Counted from the stretch's first letter, positions 1 to 5,467 are shown. The stretch is DNA of 10,187 nt from Methanomicrobiales archaeon (GCA_028678905.1 JAJRCO010000211.1:1-10187); one strand, 5' to 3'. Notes: generated from the letters alone by a model not told the origin. Made by a program: numbers and translations.

Positions 1-845
1 CAGGGGACCGGAGGCCGTTCTTTTACGCGCTCTCCCGCCTGAAAGACAAGCTGTTCCGGAAACGTGACGATCCGCCCCATGGTGCCGGGGGTTGTATATT
101 CGAAGCGGTCAAGCATTTTTCGGACCTCAGACCGCAGGGCATGGTGGGCGTAAGGGCATTCCGGTAGGTCACTGTAGATCCCCCGGGTCATCGCATGGAC
201 CGTAATTTCTTTTTCCGAGACTCTGCCCAGCGGTTTTATACGGGGAATGAACCGCTCGTCCCTCTGCGGGGTTCGCAGGAGGCGGGGAAGATCTCCGCGG
301 AGAGTGTTCATCAGGACAGTCTGTGCTTCATCGTTCAGGCAATGCCCGGTCGCAATCACGGATACTCCCCACTCCCGTGCCAGCTGTAGCAGTGCCTTCC
401 TGCGCAGAATCCCGCAGATGGTGCAGGACCGGTCCTCCCGCTCTTTGACCAGGTTATCCAGGGTGGTTCCTGCGATCTCCGCAAAACCGAGCACCTGGTG
501 GGGGATACCCAGATGCCGGGCATGCTCCTGTGCGGCGAGCAGCGAATGCTCACGATATCCGCGGATTCCCTCATCCACGGTGAGGGCAATCAGCTCCACA
601 TCGCGCCGGGAAGAGAGCAGGGAGTGCAGTAGATAGAGAAGAACAGTGCTGTCTTTTCCCCCGCTCAGCGCGATCCCTACCCTGTCGTCTTTCCGTACCC
701 GGGTGGAGAGGACTTTCTCCACTCTCTCCCGGATAGATCTCTCCAGGTGATCGGCACACTGGAAGAGGCCATTCTGGCGGTCCCGGTACACCGGGCGTCC
801 AGCGCAGAAACCGCAGGTCAGGGGAGGATCGGACGGAAGTGGCAT
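1..845 (-). CDS. ncsA: NcsA/TtuA/Ncs6-family tRNA 2-thiolation enzyme (partial, C-terminus off window)
   Basis: This ATP-pyrophosphatase family enzyme activates a tRNA uridine, typically U34 or U54, by adenylation and replaces its oxygen with sulfur supplied by a ubiquitin-like carrier. I translated it by hand from the ATG at 845-843; 281 codons are visible. It starts with a zinc finger C11-x2-C14-x15-C30-x2-H33. The PP-loop SGGKDST follows at residues 61-67, then C141-x2-C144 and C230 (in LPECPYAH). These three cysteines match the Fe-S cluster ligands of TtuA. Family members have about 310 residues and end in a second zinc finger, which lies beyond the left edge. The start is one base after the stop of the upstream sulfur-carrier gene, so the two are probably translationally coupled. 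The family is clear. Which uridine is thiolated (Ncs6/NcsA-like U34 or TtuA-like U54) cannot be told from the sequence. Confidence 0.93.
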   Translation of the reverse strand, partial: MPLPSDPPLTCGFCAGRPVYRDRQNGLFQCADHLERSIRERVEKVLSTRVRKDDRVGIALSGGKDSTVLLYLLHSLLSSRRDVELIALTVDEGIRGYREHSLLAAQEHARHLGIPHQVLGFAEIAGTTLDNLVKEREDRSCTICGILRRKALLQLAREWGVSVIATGHCLNDEAQTVLMNTLRGDLPRLLRTPQRDERFIPRIKPLGRVSEKEITVHAMTRGIYSDLPECPYAHHALRSEVRKMLDRFEYTTPGTMGRIVTFPEQLVFQAGERVKERPPVP

Positions 846-846
846 C

Positions 847-1044
847 TCACCCACCATGCGATGTCCGATAGATCCGGATCAAATCTTCTCCCACGGCCCA
901 CTCGGTTTCGGTCACCAGCTCCCCGTTTTTCGCGATCACCACTTCGACCGGATTAATCTGGAGCTCCTCGAGGAGTTCTTCCAGGCGGACGGGCTGCCCT
1001 CCTCTCTCCACTTCTTTACCGCCAGGCAGATGGATACGGACCAT
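847..1044 (-). CDS. ThiS/MoaD/SAMP2-like small sulfur-carrier protein
   Basis: This is a 65-residue beta-grasp, ubiquitin-like protein. Proteins of this type are adenylated and thiocarboxylated at a C-terminal Gly-Gly and then donate sulfur. The sequence ends in RTSHGG, so the diglycine tail is fully exposed. The middle (LEELLEELQINPVEVVIAKN, then GELV) has the usual ThiS-fold pattern of a helix followed by strands and a G-E/Q-x-V turn. The ATG is preceded by AAAAGGAG with a 6-nt spacer, which supports this start. The thiolase gene starts one base past the stop. In Haloferax, SAMP2 supplies sulfur to NcsA, and in Thermus, TtuB supplies it to TtuA, so a role in tRNA thiolation is inferred from the pairing. 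A ThiS role in thiamine synthesis or a MoaD role in molybdopterin synthesis is less likely in this context. The E1-like activating enzyme is not in the window. Confidence 0.88.
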   Translation of the reverse strand: MVRIHLPGGKEVERGGQPVRLEELLEELQINPVEVVIAKNGELVTETEWAVGEDLIRIYRTSHGG

Positions 1045-1050
1045 TACGAT

Positions 1051-1058
1051 CTCCTTTT
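1051..1058 (-). promoter_or_regulatory. Ribosome binding site of the sulfur-carrier gene
   Basis: On the minus strand the sequence AAAAGGAG lies 6 nt before the ATG at 1044. It is complementary to the archaeal 16S 3' end and fixes the start of the two-gene sulfuration unit. Confidence 0.75.
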
Positions 1059-1081
1059 AGCTAGCAAGATAGCCGGAATCT

Positions 1082-1102
1082 CTGCCTGTTTCCAGAAGGC
1101 AG
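1082..1102 (-). repeat. Short inverted repeat in the 5' leader of the sulfur-carrier gene
   Basis: CTGCCT (1082-1087) and AGGCAG (1097-1102) form a perfect 6-bp inverted repeat with a 9-nt loop. It sits about 38-58 nt upstream of the sulfur-carrier ATG, so it would be in the mRNA leader if transcription starts further up. The rest of the 1103-1240 gap is a divergent intergenic region. I see no convincing TATA box there for either gene; the weak candidate is around TTATTTCTTT at 1184-1193. No function is assigned. Confidence 0.3.
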
Positions 1103-1240
1103 TGTTCTGATGCGGGTATCCCGTCGTACTACGTACCTACTATGTGAGTCAGGCCAGCTACATATCTGCGTCGCCGCTAGATTGTTATTTCTTTCACTAT
1201 CACCGTCCGAATAGAACGTTAAGGGGATTGCGAAAACTAC

Positions 1241-1501
1241 ATGTGTACACCGGCCCATGATTGCCGGATGTTTGATCACTGTCCCGGCGGGGCACAGCTG
1301 CGGACGCCCACACTCTCCATTAAACGGTGCCCGCAATGTGGAGAAGAGATCGAGATCTTCTCAAACGAGCTCAAAGCATCCTGTGGGCGATGCGGTTTTG
1401 TGATCTACAACGATCTGCAGACATGTATCCAGTGGTGCAGATACGCACGGGAGTGCCTGGGGGAAGAGACCTACCGGCGAATGATGGAAAAGAAGGAATA
1501 A
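1241..1501 (+). CDS. Small cysteine-rich zinc-ribbon protein, function unknown
   Basis: This 86-residue protein has ten cysteines. The core is a zinc ribbon with C30-x2-C33 (CPQCGEE) and C48-x2-C51 (CGRCGF). An N-terminal patch has C2, C8 and C14 (HDCRMFDHCPG), and the tail has C62, C66 and C72 (TCIQWCRYARECLGEE). The tail could hold a second metal or Fe-S site. From memory, similar zinc-ribbon plus CxxWCxxAxxC segments occur in small methanogen proteins, sometimes next to HD-domain phosphohydrolases, but no enzyme domain is present here. There are no membrane segments and no signal peptide. The ATG has only a weak upstream purine run, AAGGGG (1221-1226), at a long 14-nt distance, so the start is uncertain; an in-frame ATG at 1268 would drop the first two cysteines. 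It is divergent from the sulfuration unit, which may be coincidental. I would not assign a function. Confidence 0.75.
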   Translation: MCTPAHDCRMFDHCPGGAQLRTPTLSIKRCPQCGEEIEIFSNELKASCGRCGFVIYNDLQTCIQWCRYARECLGEETYRRMMEKKE

Positions 1502-1588
1502 CCAGCCCCAGGATTGTTCCCGGGTGTGGATCGAACTCCTCGTGACAGCTCCCTCATCATACGCCAGCAGTAGCCGATTCACGTCTGA

Positions 1589-1600
1589 ATACTTTTTATA
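1589..1600 (+). promoter_or_regulatory. TATA box implying a leaderless or near-leaderless transcript
   Basis: The sequence TACTTTTTATAG is a good archaeal TATA element. Its centre, near 1596, is 28 bp before the ATG at 1624. Archaeal transcription starts about 25-28 bp downstream of the TATA centre, so the transcript should begin at or within a few bases of the start codon. No Shine-Dalgarno sequence is present, which fits leaderless translation. Confidence 0.65.
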
Positions 1601-1623
1601 GATCCAGTCATCAGTCCTTAAGT

Positions 1624-1809
1624 ATGGATACGATCATGCTGGATTCGGCGACCAGGGACGAGCTCAACGATCTGATGAGGCAGCTGGGATACGATTCCCT
1701 CGATCTCCTGCTCTCCGATGTCCTGAACTTTGTCGAAAACCGCATTGACGAATTCGCGGCAGAATTCGGTCCGGGCGCCACGTTGGCAGAGGAGAAGGTG
1801 GAGGAATAA
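1624..1809 (+). CDS. Small acidic protein, possible ribbon-helix-helix domain
   Basis: This is a 61-residue acidic protein. It opens with a short strand-like segment (TIMLDSA), followed by a helix (ATRDELNDLMRQLGY) and a second helix (SLDLLLSDVLNFVENRIDEF). A strand, helix, helix order with a G-Y-x-S/D turn is the layout of CopG/Arc-type ribbon-helix-helix domains. The basic residues usual in the DNA-contacting strand are missing here, so DNA binding is unproven. The last 15 or so residues are a flexible Glu-rich tail. It has its own TATA box and no ribosome binding site. No toxin-like partner is adjacent. A small archaeal protein of unknown function is the safe description, with an RHH fold as a hypothesis. 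Confidence 0.65.
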   Translation: MDTIMLDSATRDELNDLMRQLGYDSLDLLLSDVLNFVENRIDEFAAEFGPGATLAEEKVEE

Positions 1810-1835
1810 AACGCAATAAGGCGGGGCCATGCCAC

Positions 1836-1869
1836 CCGGCAAATCCGTTAGGACCCGATTGTTTGCCGG
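1836..1869. repeat. Perfect 8-bp inverted repeat downstream of the small RHH-like gene
   Basis: CCGGCAAA (1836-1843) and TTTGCCGG (1862-1869) are exact inverted copies separated by 18 nt. No T-tract follows directly; the nearest is TTTTT at 1917-1921. It may be a 3' mRNA structure or part of a terminator for the 61-residue gene. Nothing else is recognisable in the 1810-1978 gap, and no upstream oxidase sequence is found there in any frame I checked. Confidence 0.4.
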
Positions 1870-1978
1870 AGGTCCCGGAAACGTTAGTTGATACCGGTGT
1901 CCTCTTTTCTGGTAACTTTTTCCTAACCGTTGAACTTTTCCGCATTGTGGAACGACCACCCCAGCGACTATTACCCTG

Positions 1979-2476
1979 TTGACCCTGTCTTACAAGGGAT
2001 CACGGGTTTCAGATACCATCCCTTCGACCATCGATCCCGGTGCCCAACGCATCACCATGGACACGAGCATGCTAACCAAGCGGACCATGACTCTGAGTAC
2101 GCTGCGGGGACGGGGATACATCAACGGCATGGACTTTGATGTCCGTCCGTATACCATCATGTCCAAGGTGGGCACCTACGAGGTGTGGGAGATCATCAAC
2201 GATGGCGGGATGGATCACCCCTTCCACCAGCACGTGAACGCGGCCCAGGTACTCTCGGTGCAGGGAGGTGACGCGGCTTATGCGTCCCTGTATACGAGCA
2301 TCCCGGCCATGAAGGATACGGTAATTGTGCCCGGGTGGGGTAAGGTGACCCTGCTGGTCCCCATCAAGGACTATACCGGTATGACCATGTTCCACTGCCA
2401 TATCGTAGAGCACGAGGATATCGGGATGATGGGCATGTGGCATATCATGCCCAACGATATGCCCATGCCCATGTAG
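1979..2476 (+). pseudogene. 5'-truncated multicopper oxidase: orphan C-terminal cupredoxin domain
   Basis: The frame encodes the last cupredoxin domain of a CueO/laccase-type multicopper oxidase. Such enzymes oxidise Cu(I) or organic substrates and reduce O2 at a trinuclear copper site. Counting from the TTG at 1979, the copper motifs are HPFHQH (80-85) and HCHIVEHEDIGMM (139-151). The type 1 ligands H80, C140, H145 and M150 are all present, with trinuclear ligands H83, H85, H139 and H141. The other four trinuclear histidines sit in domain 1, which is absent. A full enzyme has about 450-550 residues; here at most 165 remain. The frame closes upstream at a TGA (1931-1933). The only starts are a TTG or an internal ATG at 2056, neither with a good ribosome binding site. 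The domain itself shows no frameshift and ends at a normal TAG just before a strong terminator. I favour a deletion remnant. A free-standing T1 copper protein is possible but less likely. Confidence 0.72.
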
Positions 2477-2478
2477 CC

Positions 2479-2498
2479 AGGGAATCTCCCTTTTTTTT
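2479..2498 (+). terminator. Hairpin plus T8 intrinsic-type terminator after the oxidase remnant
   Basis: AGGGA (2479-2483), loop ATC and TCCCT (2487-2491) form a compact hairpin that runs into eight consecutive T residues (2491-2498). It begins three bases after the TAG stop. This resembles a bacterial rho-independent terminator; in archaea the T-tract alone is usually enough to end transcription. Confidence 0.7.
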
Positions 2499-2575
2499 AG
2501 CATCCATCGACAATCTGATTGGGCAGATGTGAAAAGAGGAATCCAGCCCGGTGAAATATGTCGATCCCAAATCGT

Positions 2576-3379
2576 TCATTTCACCGCGGTCGCCTTGAAG
2601 AACGTATAACAGAAAGTTCCCCGGGGGCCGCTGGTCCGGTACAGGGCGGCGATTCCCTCCCTCCACCCCGCTTCGCCCATCATCCCCCGTGCGAGCACCT
2701 CTTTTTCCACCCCTTCGATCATGGCGGTAAAGGTGCATCGGGTGAACCCTTCCTGCAGATCCGGCCGGTTCGCATCGGCGTAGATCATGCGGGGCGATAC
2801 CAACACCTCCCGGAAGCCCGCATCCGTCACCAGCGGGTAGAGCTCCCTTCCGATGCAGGCATTACCCCCTTGCTCCTCCTGGAGCGTGACCAGGCAGCGG
2901 ATCGCCTCCTGGGCTTGACGGTTTTCGGGATGGAAGAGCGCAGAACCATGATCTCCTTCGATCACGGTGAGGGAACCGCCGGTTTTCATAACCCGGCGTA
3001 GTTCCCGCAGGGCCCGTCCCGGTTTCCGAAGATGCTCGAGCACGAAGCACACAAAAATATGGTCCGCGCTCTCTGGAGTGAACGGGAGGCGGTAGATATC
3101 GCCACACAGGAAACGGATGTTCTCCATCCCCGCATTTCGCACCTTTTCCCGGGCGGTCCGGATCGATCCTTCCGAGATGTCCACCGAGGTGATATCCGCC
3201 CTGGGGGATGATCGCCCCAAGATCACGGTCTGGGCGCCCACCCCGCACCCGATCTCAAGAACCCTACAGTGTGGAGGGTACCGGGTGTCGTGGTGAAGGA
3301 TCTCTTCCAGGGTCTGCGCCTGGTCCTGGAGGCGGACCGACTCCCGGGAAGAGTATCCGTGGACGTAGGGGTCCTTCAT
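2576..3379 (-). CDS. Class I SAM-dependent methyltransferase
   Basis: This is a predicted soluble methyltransferase of about 267 residues; the substrate is unknown. Motif I, VLEIGCGVGAQT, lies at residues 40-51, with the acidic motif II residue D67 (SVDIS). D94 is in FLCGDIYRLPF and the post-motif segment FVCFVLEHL is at 109-117. The N-terminal MKDPYVHGYS and LHHDTRYP segments match a methyltransferase subfamily widespread in methanogens and some bacteria. An in-frame GTG at 3403 adds eight residues. I prefer the ATG at 3379 because a TATA-like element, CTTCTTTATG (3420-3411), would place transcription start near 3388, between the two candidates. Neither start has a clear ribosome binding site. 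The C-terminal third is not conserved enough for me to name a substrate. Small-molecule methylation (UbiE-like superfamily) is a generic guess. The gene stands alone, convergent with the oxidase remnant. Confidence 0.88.
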   Translation of the reverse strand: MKDPYVHGYSSRESVRLQDQAQTLEEILHHDTRYPPHCRVLEIGCGVGAQTVILGRSSPRADITSVDISEGSIRTAREKVRNAGMENIRFLCGDIYRLPFTPESADHIFVCFVLEHLRKPGRALRELRRVMKTGGSLTVIEGDHGSALFHPENRQAQEAIRCLVTLQEEQGGNACIGRELYPLVTDAGFREVLVSPRMIYADANRPDLQEGFTRCTFTAMIEGVEKEVLARGMMGEAGWREGIAALYRTSGPRGTFCYTFFKATAVK

Positions 3380-3410
3380 AGGTTGCCATACCGGTTTGGG
3401 CACCCGTGGT

Positions 3411-3420
3411 CATAAAGAAG
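3411..3420 (-). promoter_or_regulatory. Probable TATA box of the methyltransferase gene
   Basis: On the minus strand, CTTCTTTATG is centred near 3415, about 36 bp before the ATG at 3379. This predicts a short leader of roughly 9 nt. The match to the archaeal consensus is moderate. Confidence 0.4.
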
Positions 3421-3525
3421 GCCGGTATCGTGTCCTCACAGGTGCTGGCCTTTCCAACCCCGGAGTAACCTTATTATGGAGTCAGCACGGTAAATCGATG
3501 CGTCCCTCGCCGGGAAGATAAGAGG

Positions 3526-3543
3526 TGGGACAAGCACGTCCCA
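3526..3543. repeat. 6-bp hairpin in the hsp20 upstream region
   Basis: TGGGAC (3526-3531) and GTCCCA (3538-3543) are perfect inverted copies around a 6-nt loop. The element lies about 130-150 nt before the hsp20 ATG. It may be a regulatory site or an RNA leader hairpin. No protein is known to bind it. Confidence 0.35.
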
Positions 3544-3595
3544 TCGCGAGGCTCAGGCGATTCCCGAAAACCAGTACGGTCAGCTGCTGTAGAGA

Positions 3596-3610
3596 TGAAC
3601 CACTGGTTCA
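3596..3610. promoter_or_regulatory. 15-bp perfect palindrome upstream of hsp20, candidate operator
   Basis: TGAACCA-C-TGGTTCA is a perfect 7-1-7 inverted repeat, 64 nt before the hsp20 ATG. Its length and symmetry fit a site for a dimeric winged-helix or HTH regulator. It does not correspond to any heat-shock operator I can name with certainty. I cannot place the hsp20 TATA box securely; the nearest candidate, CTTATTATGG (3470-3479), would make a leader of about 170 nt with the palindrome inside it. The rest of the 3404-3674 gap holds only a longer-spaced AAGGCC/GGCCTT repeat (3418-3423 and 3447-3452). Confidence 0.45.
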
Positions 3611-3658
3611 GACGGATTGGGACCCGGAATCGCCAGTGAACAAGACAGGAAAGAACAG

Positions 3659-3664
3659 AGGAGG
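3659..3664 (+). promoter_or_regulatory. Ribosome binding site of hsp20
   Basis: AGGAGG lies 10 nt before the ATG at 3675 and fixes the start. I looked upstream for a complementary CCTCC-type segment that could hide it in an RNA thermometer and found none. Confidence 0.7.
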
Positions 3665-3674
3665 CTAAGGAATT

Positions 3675-4160
3675 ATGGAAGGACCTAGACGAGACCCCGC
3701 CAGATCCCTCTGGAGGGATTTTGACGAGATAATGGCGGTTATGGAAAACCGGTTTCAGAATATGATGAAGGGATTCGAATCGCAGGGGCTGCTCCCCGCT
3801 CCCGGTTTCGAGCGCCGGATGATGCCCGCCTACTTGGGAGAATTTCACGTTGATGTGAAGGAGCACGCAGATGAGGTGATCGTGGTTGCCGATCTCCCCG
3901 GCTCCGAGAAGGGGGGCATCACCATCTCCCTGATCGATCCAAGGACGCTCTTCATCAGCTCCAAACGGGAGGAGGAGAAAGAAGAGAAGGAAGAGGGATA
4001 CTATCTGCACGAGAGGCTCCGGGGATCCATGGAGAGGACTATCGCCCTTCCGACCGAAGTGACGGACGATGATGCCCGGGCCACTTTTAACAACGGGGTC
4101 CTGGAAGTCCGGTTACGTAAGAAGATGATCTCACACGAAAAGCGGATCATGGTGGAATAG
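3675..4160 (+). CDS. hsp20: Hsp20 / alpha-crystallin small heat-shock protein
   Basis: This is an ATP-independent holdase chaperone that binds unfolding proteins and forms oligomers in the cytoplasm. It has 161 residues, a normal length for the family. The N-terminal arm (residues 1-54) is Met- and Phe-rich, with an amphipathic start DPARSLWRDFDEIM. The alpha-crystallin domain begins at GEFHVDVKE (55-63) and runs through VVADLPG and RTLFISSKRE to the hallmark FNNGVLEVRL, with the G-V-L core at 141-143. The tail IMVE (158-161) supplies the I-x-V motif that docks into neighbouring subunits. A Lys/Glu-rich loop (residues 98-107) follows FISSKRE. The ribosome binding site AGGAGG (3659-3664) is 10 nt before the ATG. 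The gene is monocistronic, between the divergent methyltransferase and a convergent tRNA. Two inverted repeats upstream suggest regulated expression. Confidence 0.95.
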   Translation: MEGPRRDPARSLWRDFDEIMAVMENRFQNMMKGFESQGLLPAPGFERRMMPAYLGEFHVDVKEHADEVIVVADLPGSEKGGITISLIDPRTLFISSKREEEKEEKEEGYYLHERLRGSMERTIALPTEVTDDDARATFNNGVLEVRLRKKMISHEKRIMVE

Positions 4161-4188
4161 ATCTTAATTTTGAAAAGAATCCAGAGAC

Positions 4189-4195
4189 TTTTTTT
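4189..4195 (+). terminator. T-tract terminator after hsp20
   Basis: Seven consecutive T residues lie about 30 nt past the hsp20 stop, with a shorter T-rich patch at 4163-4171. There is no clear hairpin. This is the common archaeal U-tract type of terminator. Confidence 0.5.
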
Positions 4196-4231
4196 ATACT
4201 GTTGATAAGATTCGCTTTCCCCGAATTTTGA

Positions 4232-4316
4232 TGCGAGGGGTGAGATTCGAACTCACGAACCCCTGCGGGAATAGGCCCTGAACCTATCGCCTTTGACCTG
4301 GCTCGGCGACCCTCGC
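4232..4316 (-). tRNA. tRNA-Leu (anticodon CAG)
   Basis: This is an 85-nt class II tRNA that decodes CUG. Read on the minus strand, the acceptor strand GCGAGGG pairs with CCCTCGC and is followed by discriminator A; CCA is not encoded. The D-arm is GCCGAGCCAGGTCAAAGGC. The anticodon stem ATAGG/CCTAT encloses loop TTCAGGG, so the anticodon is CAG. The long variable arm CCCGCAGGG is the class II mark, and the T-arm is GTGAG-TTCGAAT-CTCAC. There is no intron. All stems pair without mismatch in the acceptor, anticodon and T arms, so the gene looks functional. It is convergent with hsp20 and downstream of a transporter remnant in the same direction. Confidence 0.97.
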
Positions 4317-4372
4317 GCTTCCACATGCAAGGCGAAAACCATACGTGTGGCATGTACGGTATACGCGAATCG

Positions 4373-4380
4373 ATATTAAA
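4373..4380 (-). promoter_or_regulatory. Probable TATA box of tRNA-Leu
   Basis: On the minus strand, TTTAATAT is centred about 60 bp before the mature tRNA 5' end. It predicts a 5' leader of roughly 34 nt to be removed by RNase P. Confidence 0.45.
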
Positions 4381-4402
4381 CTAGTTGATTGACGGAGATA
4401 AA

Positions 4403-4421
4403 CGGGGCTTGCCCTTCCCCG
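4403..4421 (-). terminator. Weak hairpin after the transporter remnant
   Basis: On the minus strand, CGGGG and CCCCG flank a 9-nt loop and are followed by TTTAT. It lies about 55 nt past the TGA that ends the readthrough frame of the transporter remnant. It could be a leftover terminator; the T-run is short. Confidence 0.25.
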
Positions 4422-4476
4422 ATTCCCGAACAGTCCCCGACTCATTCCCGTTCCGTCCGGGTCTCCGGCGGCCTCT

Positions 4477-5289
4477 TCAGGAAAAAACTGTGATCGCCAG
4501 CGCGACGAGGGAAATTGCCATGAAGATCCAGAAGATCAGCCGCATACTGGCGAGATACAGGTCGTGCAACTCCGGTGTAACCGGCTAGTTTCCCACGTAG
4601 AAGGTGAAGACGATGATGCTGATCGCCACACTGATGGTCATCCCGACGAGCCGCATGGTCTCGATCATCCCGGAGGCAAGGCCGGCCATCTTCCGGGGCA
4701 CCGTGCTGACGCTGGTACGCACCAGGGGGGCCTGGCAGAACGCGATGCCCAGACCATAGAGGGAGAGGGCGGCCAAGACCAGCACCAGGGAGGTCTGCTC
4801 GTCCAGGAACGTGAACAGGAACAACCCGAGGGTGGCAGAGACCAATCCGCTTCCCACCACGGCCTGGGGAGGGATCCGGTCGGACAGTCTCCCGGCATAC
4901 GTGGAAAAAAGGAACATGAAGATCACCGGGACAAGCAGGATCACTCCCGCCATGCGGATGTCGATGAGGCGGAGGCTCTGCAGGTACAGGGTCAGGATGA
5001 AGATCAGGGCGAAGTTTGAGCTATTGAAGATGAGGACGGTGAGATTGGAGACCGTATAGGTGCTGTTGTCGCGGAAGAGCCGGAGATCGAGGAGCGGGTG
5101 AAGGGTGCGGCTCTCCCGGAACGCAAAGATCGCAAGGAATACCACCCCGGCGGCGAGAGCTATCTGCCCGGAGACCAGGGTCAGGGAGGAAAATCCGGTC
5201 ACCGTCAGGAGGAGGGCGCTCCCATACAGGGCCATGCCGGGCAGGTCCAGTTCCTTTTCCCGAGACCGGGGCCGGGTAGCGGAGCTCAT
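4477..5289 (-). pseudogene. MFS drug-efflux transporter (DHA2/EmrB-QacA type), 5'-truncated and with in-frame TAG
   Basis: This is the C-terminal half of a 14-helix major facilitator drug:proton antiporter. The open part (5289-4585) has 234 residues and corresponds to transmembrane segments 7-13. It starts at the usual linker before TM7 (REKELDLPGMALYG) and contains the loop motif GRLSDRIPPQAV. It ends at FTFYVGN followed by TAG (4587-4585). The same frame stays open past the TAG for 35 codons to a TGA (4479-4477). That stretch encodes PVTPELHDLYLASMRL and then a hydrophobic helix (IFWIFMAISLVALAITVFS) that fits TM14. So the TAG is very probably a nonsense mutation inside an older gene. The first half (about 200 residues, TM1-6) is absent; nothing MFS-like lies upstream in any frame. 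The ATG has no ribosome binding site. Two independent lesions argue for a pseudogene. TAG is also the normal stop of Lhr and hsp20, so recoding is unlikely. Confidence 0.85.
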
Positions 5290-5325
5290 TCTGGTAGCTG
5301 ATCCAGTTCGGGATCTCCCCGTCCA

Positions 5326-5349
5326 CCACCATCCGCAGCTGGATGGTGG
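5326..5349. repeat. Perfect 9-bp hairpin near the transporter truncation point
   Basis: CCACCATCC (5326-5334) and GGATGGTGG (5341-5349) are exact inverted copies around GCAGCT. It lies 37 nt before the first intact transporter codon. No T-tract follows on either strand. It may be an mRNA structure, a protein site or a leftover of the rearrangement that removed the N-terminal half. The rest of the 5290-5467 gap has a T-run at 5427-5432 and a 5-bp repeat CATAA/TTATG (5369-5382), and no gene that I recognise. Confidence 0.45.
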
Positions 5350-5467
5350 GGCTGAGCGTAGGATTCCTCATAATCGGTTATGTTGTGCTCGGACTCATTC
5401 ATAGCCTACACTATAGTCCGCGTCCTTTTTTAATTACGTCTGAATATCCCCTACGCAAGAGGAGTGA

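Noticed and set aside
1524..1545. Minus-strand sequence AGTTCGATCC resembling a tRNA T-loop (B box).
   Set aside because: No pairing 5-bp T-stem surrounds it, and no acceptor, D or anticodon arm can be built around it.
1930..2139. Alternative plus-strand frame at the start of the oxidase remnant as a frameshifted oxidase N-terminus.
   Set aside because: Its translation has none of the domain 1 or 2 copper motifs (no HWHG or HSH), so there is no sign of a simple frameshift.
3480..3674. RNA thermometer in the hsp20 leader.
   Set aside because: No upstream segment complementary to the AGGAGG ribosome binding site was found.
3474..4010. 178-residue minus-strand open frame opposite hsp20.
   Set aside because: It is antisense to a clear Hsp20 gene, has low-complexity composition, and resembles no family.
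4232..4316. tRNA-Leu as an integration site for the decayed neighbourhood.
   Set aside because: No duplicated tRNA 3' segment and no integrase or mobile-element gene is visible in the window.
4585..4587. TAG as a pyrrolysine codon.
   Set aside because: TAG is the plain stop of hsp20, lhr and the oxidase remnant, the gene has also lost its 5' half, and Pyl is known mainly from methylamine-using enzymes in other methanogen orders. Kept only as a checkable alternative.
1579..5447. Shared 11-mer ACGTCTGAATA near 1579 and 5437 as a possible repeated regulatory site.
   Set aside because: Several 11-bp matches are expected by chance in a window of this size, and the flanks differ.
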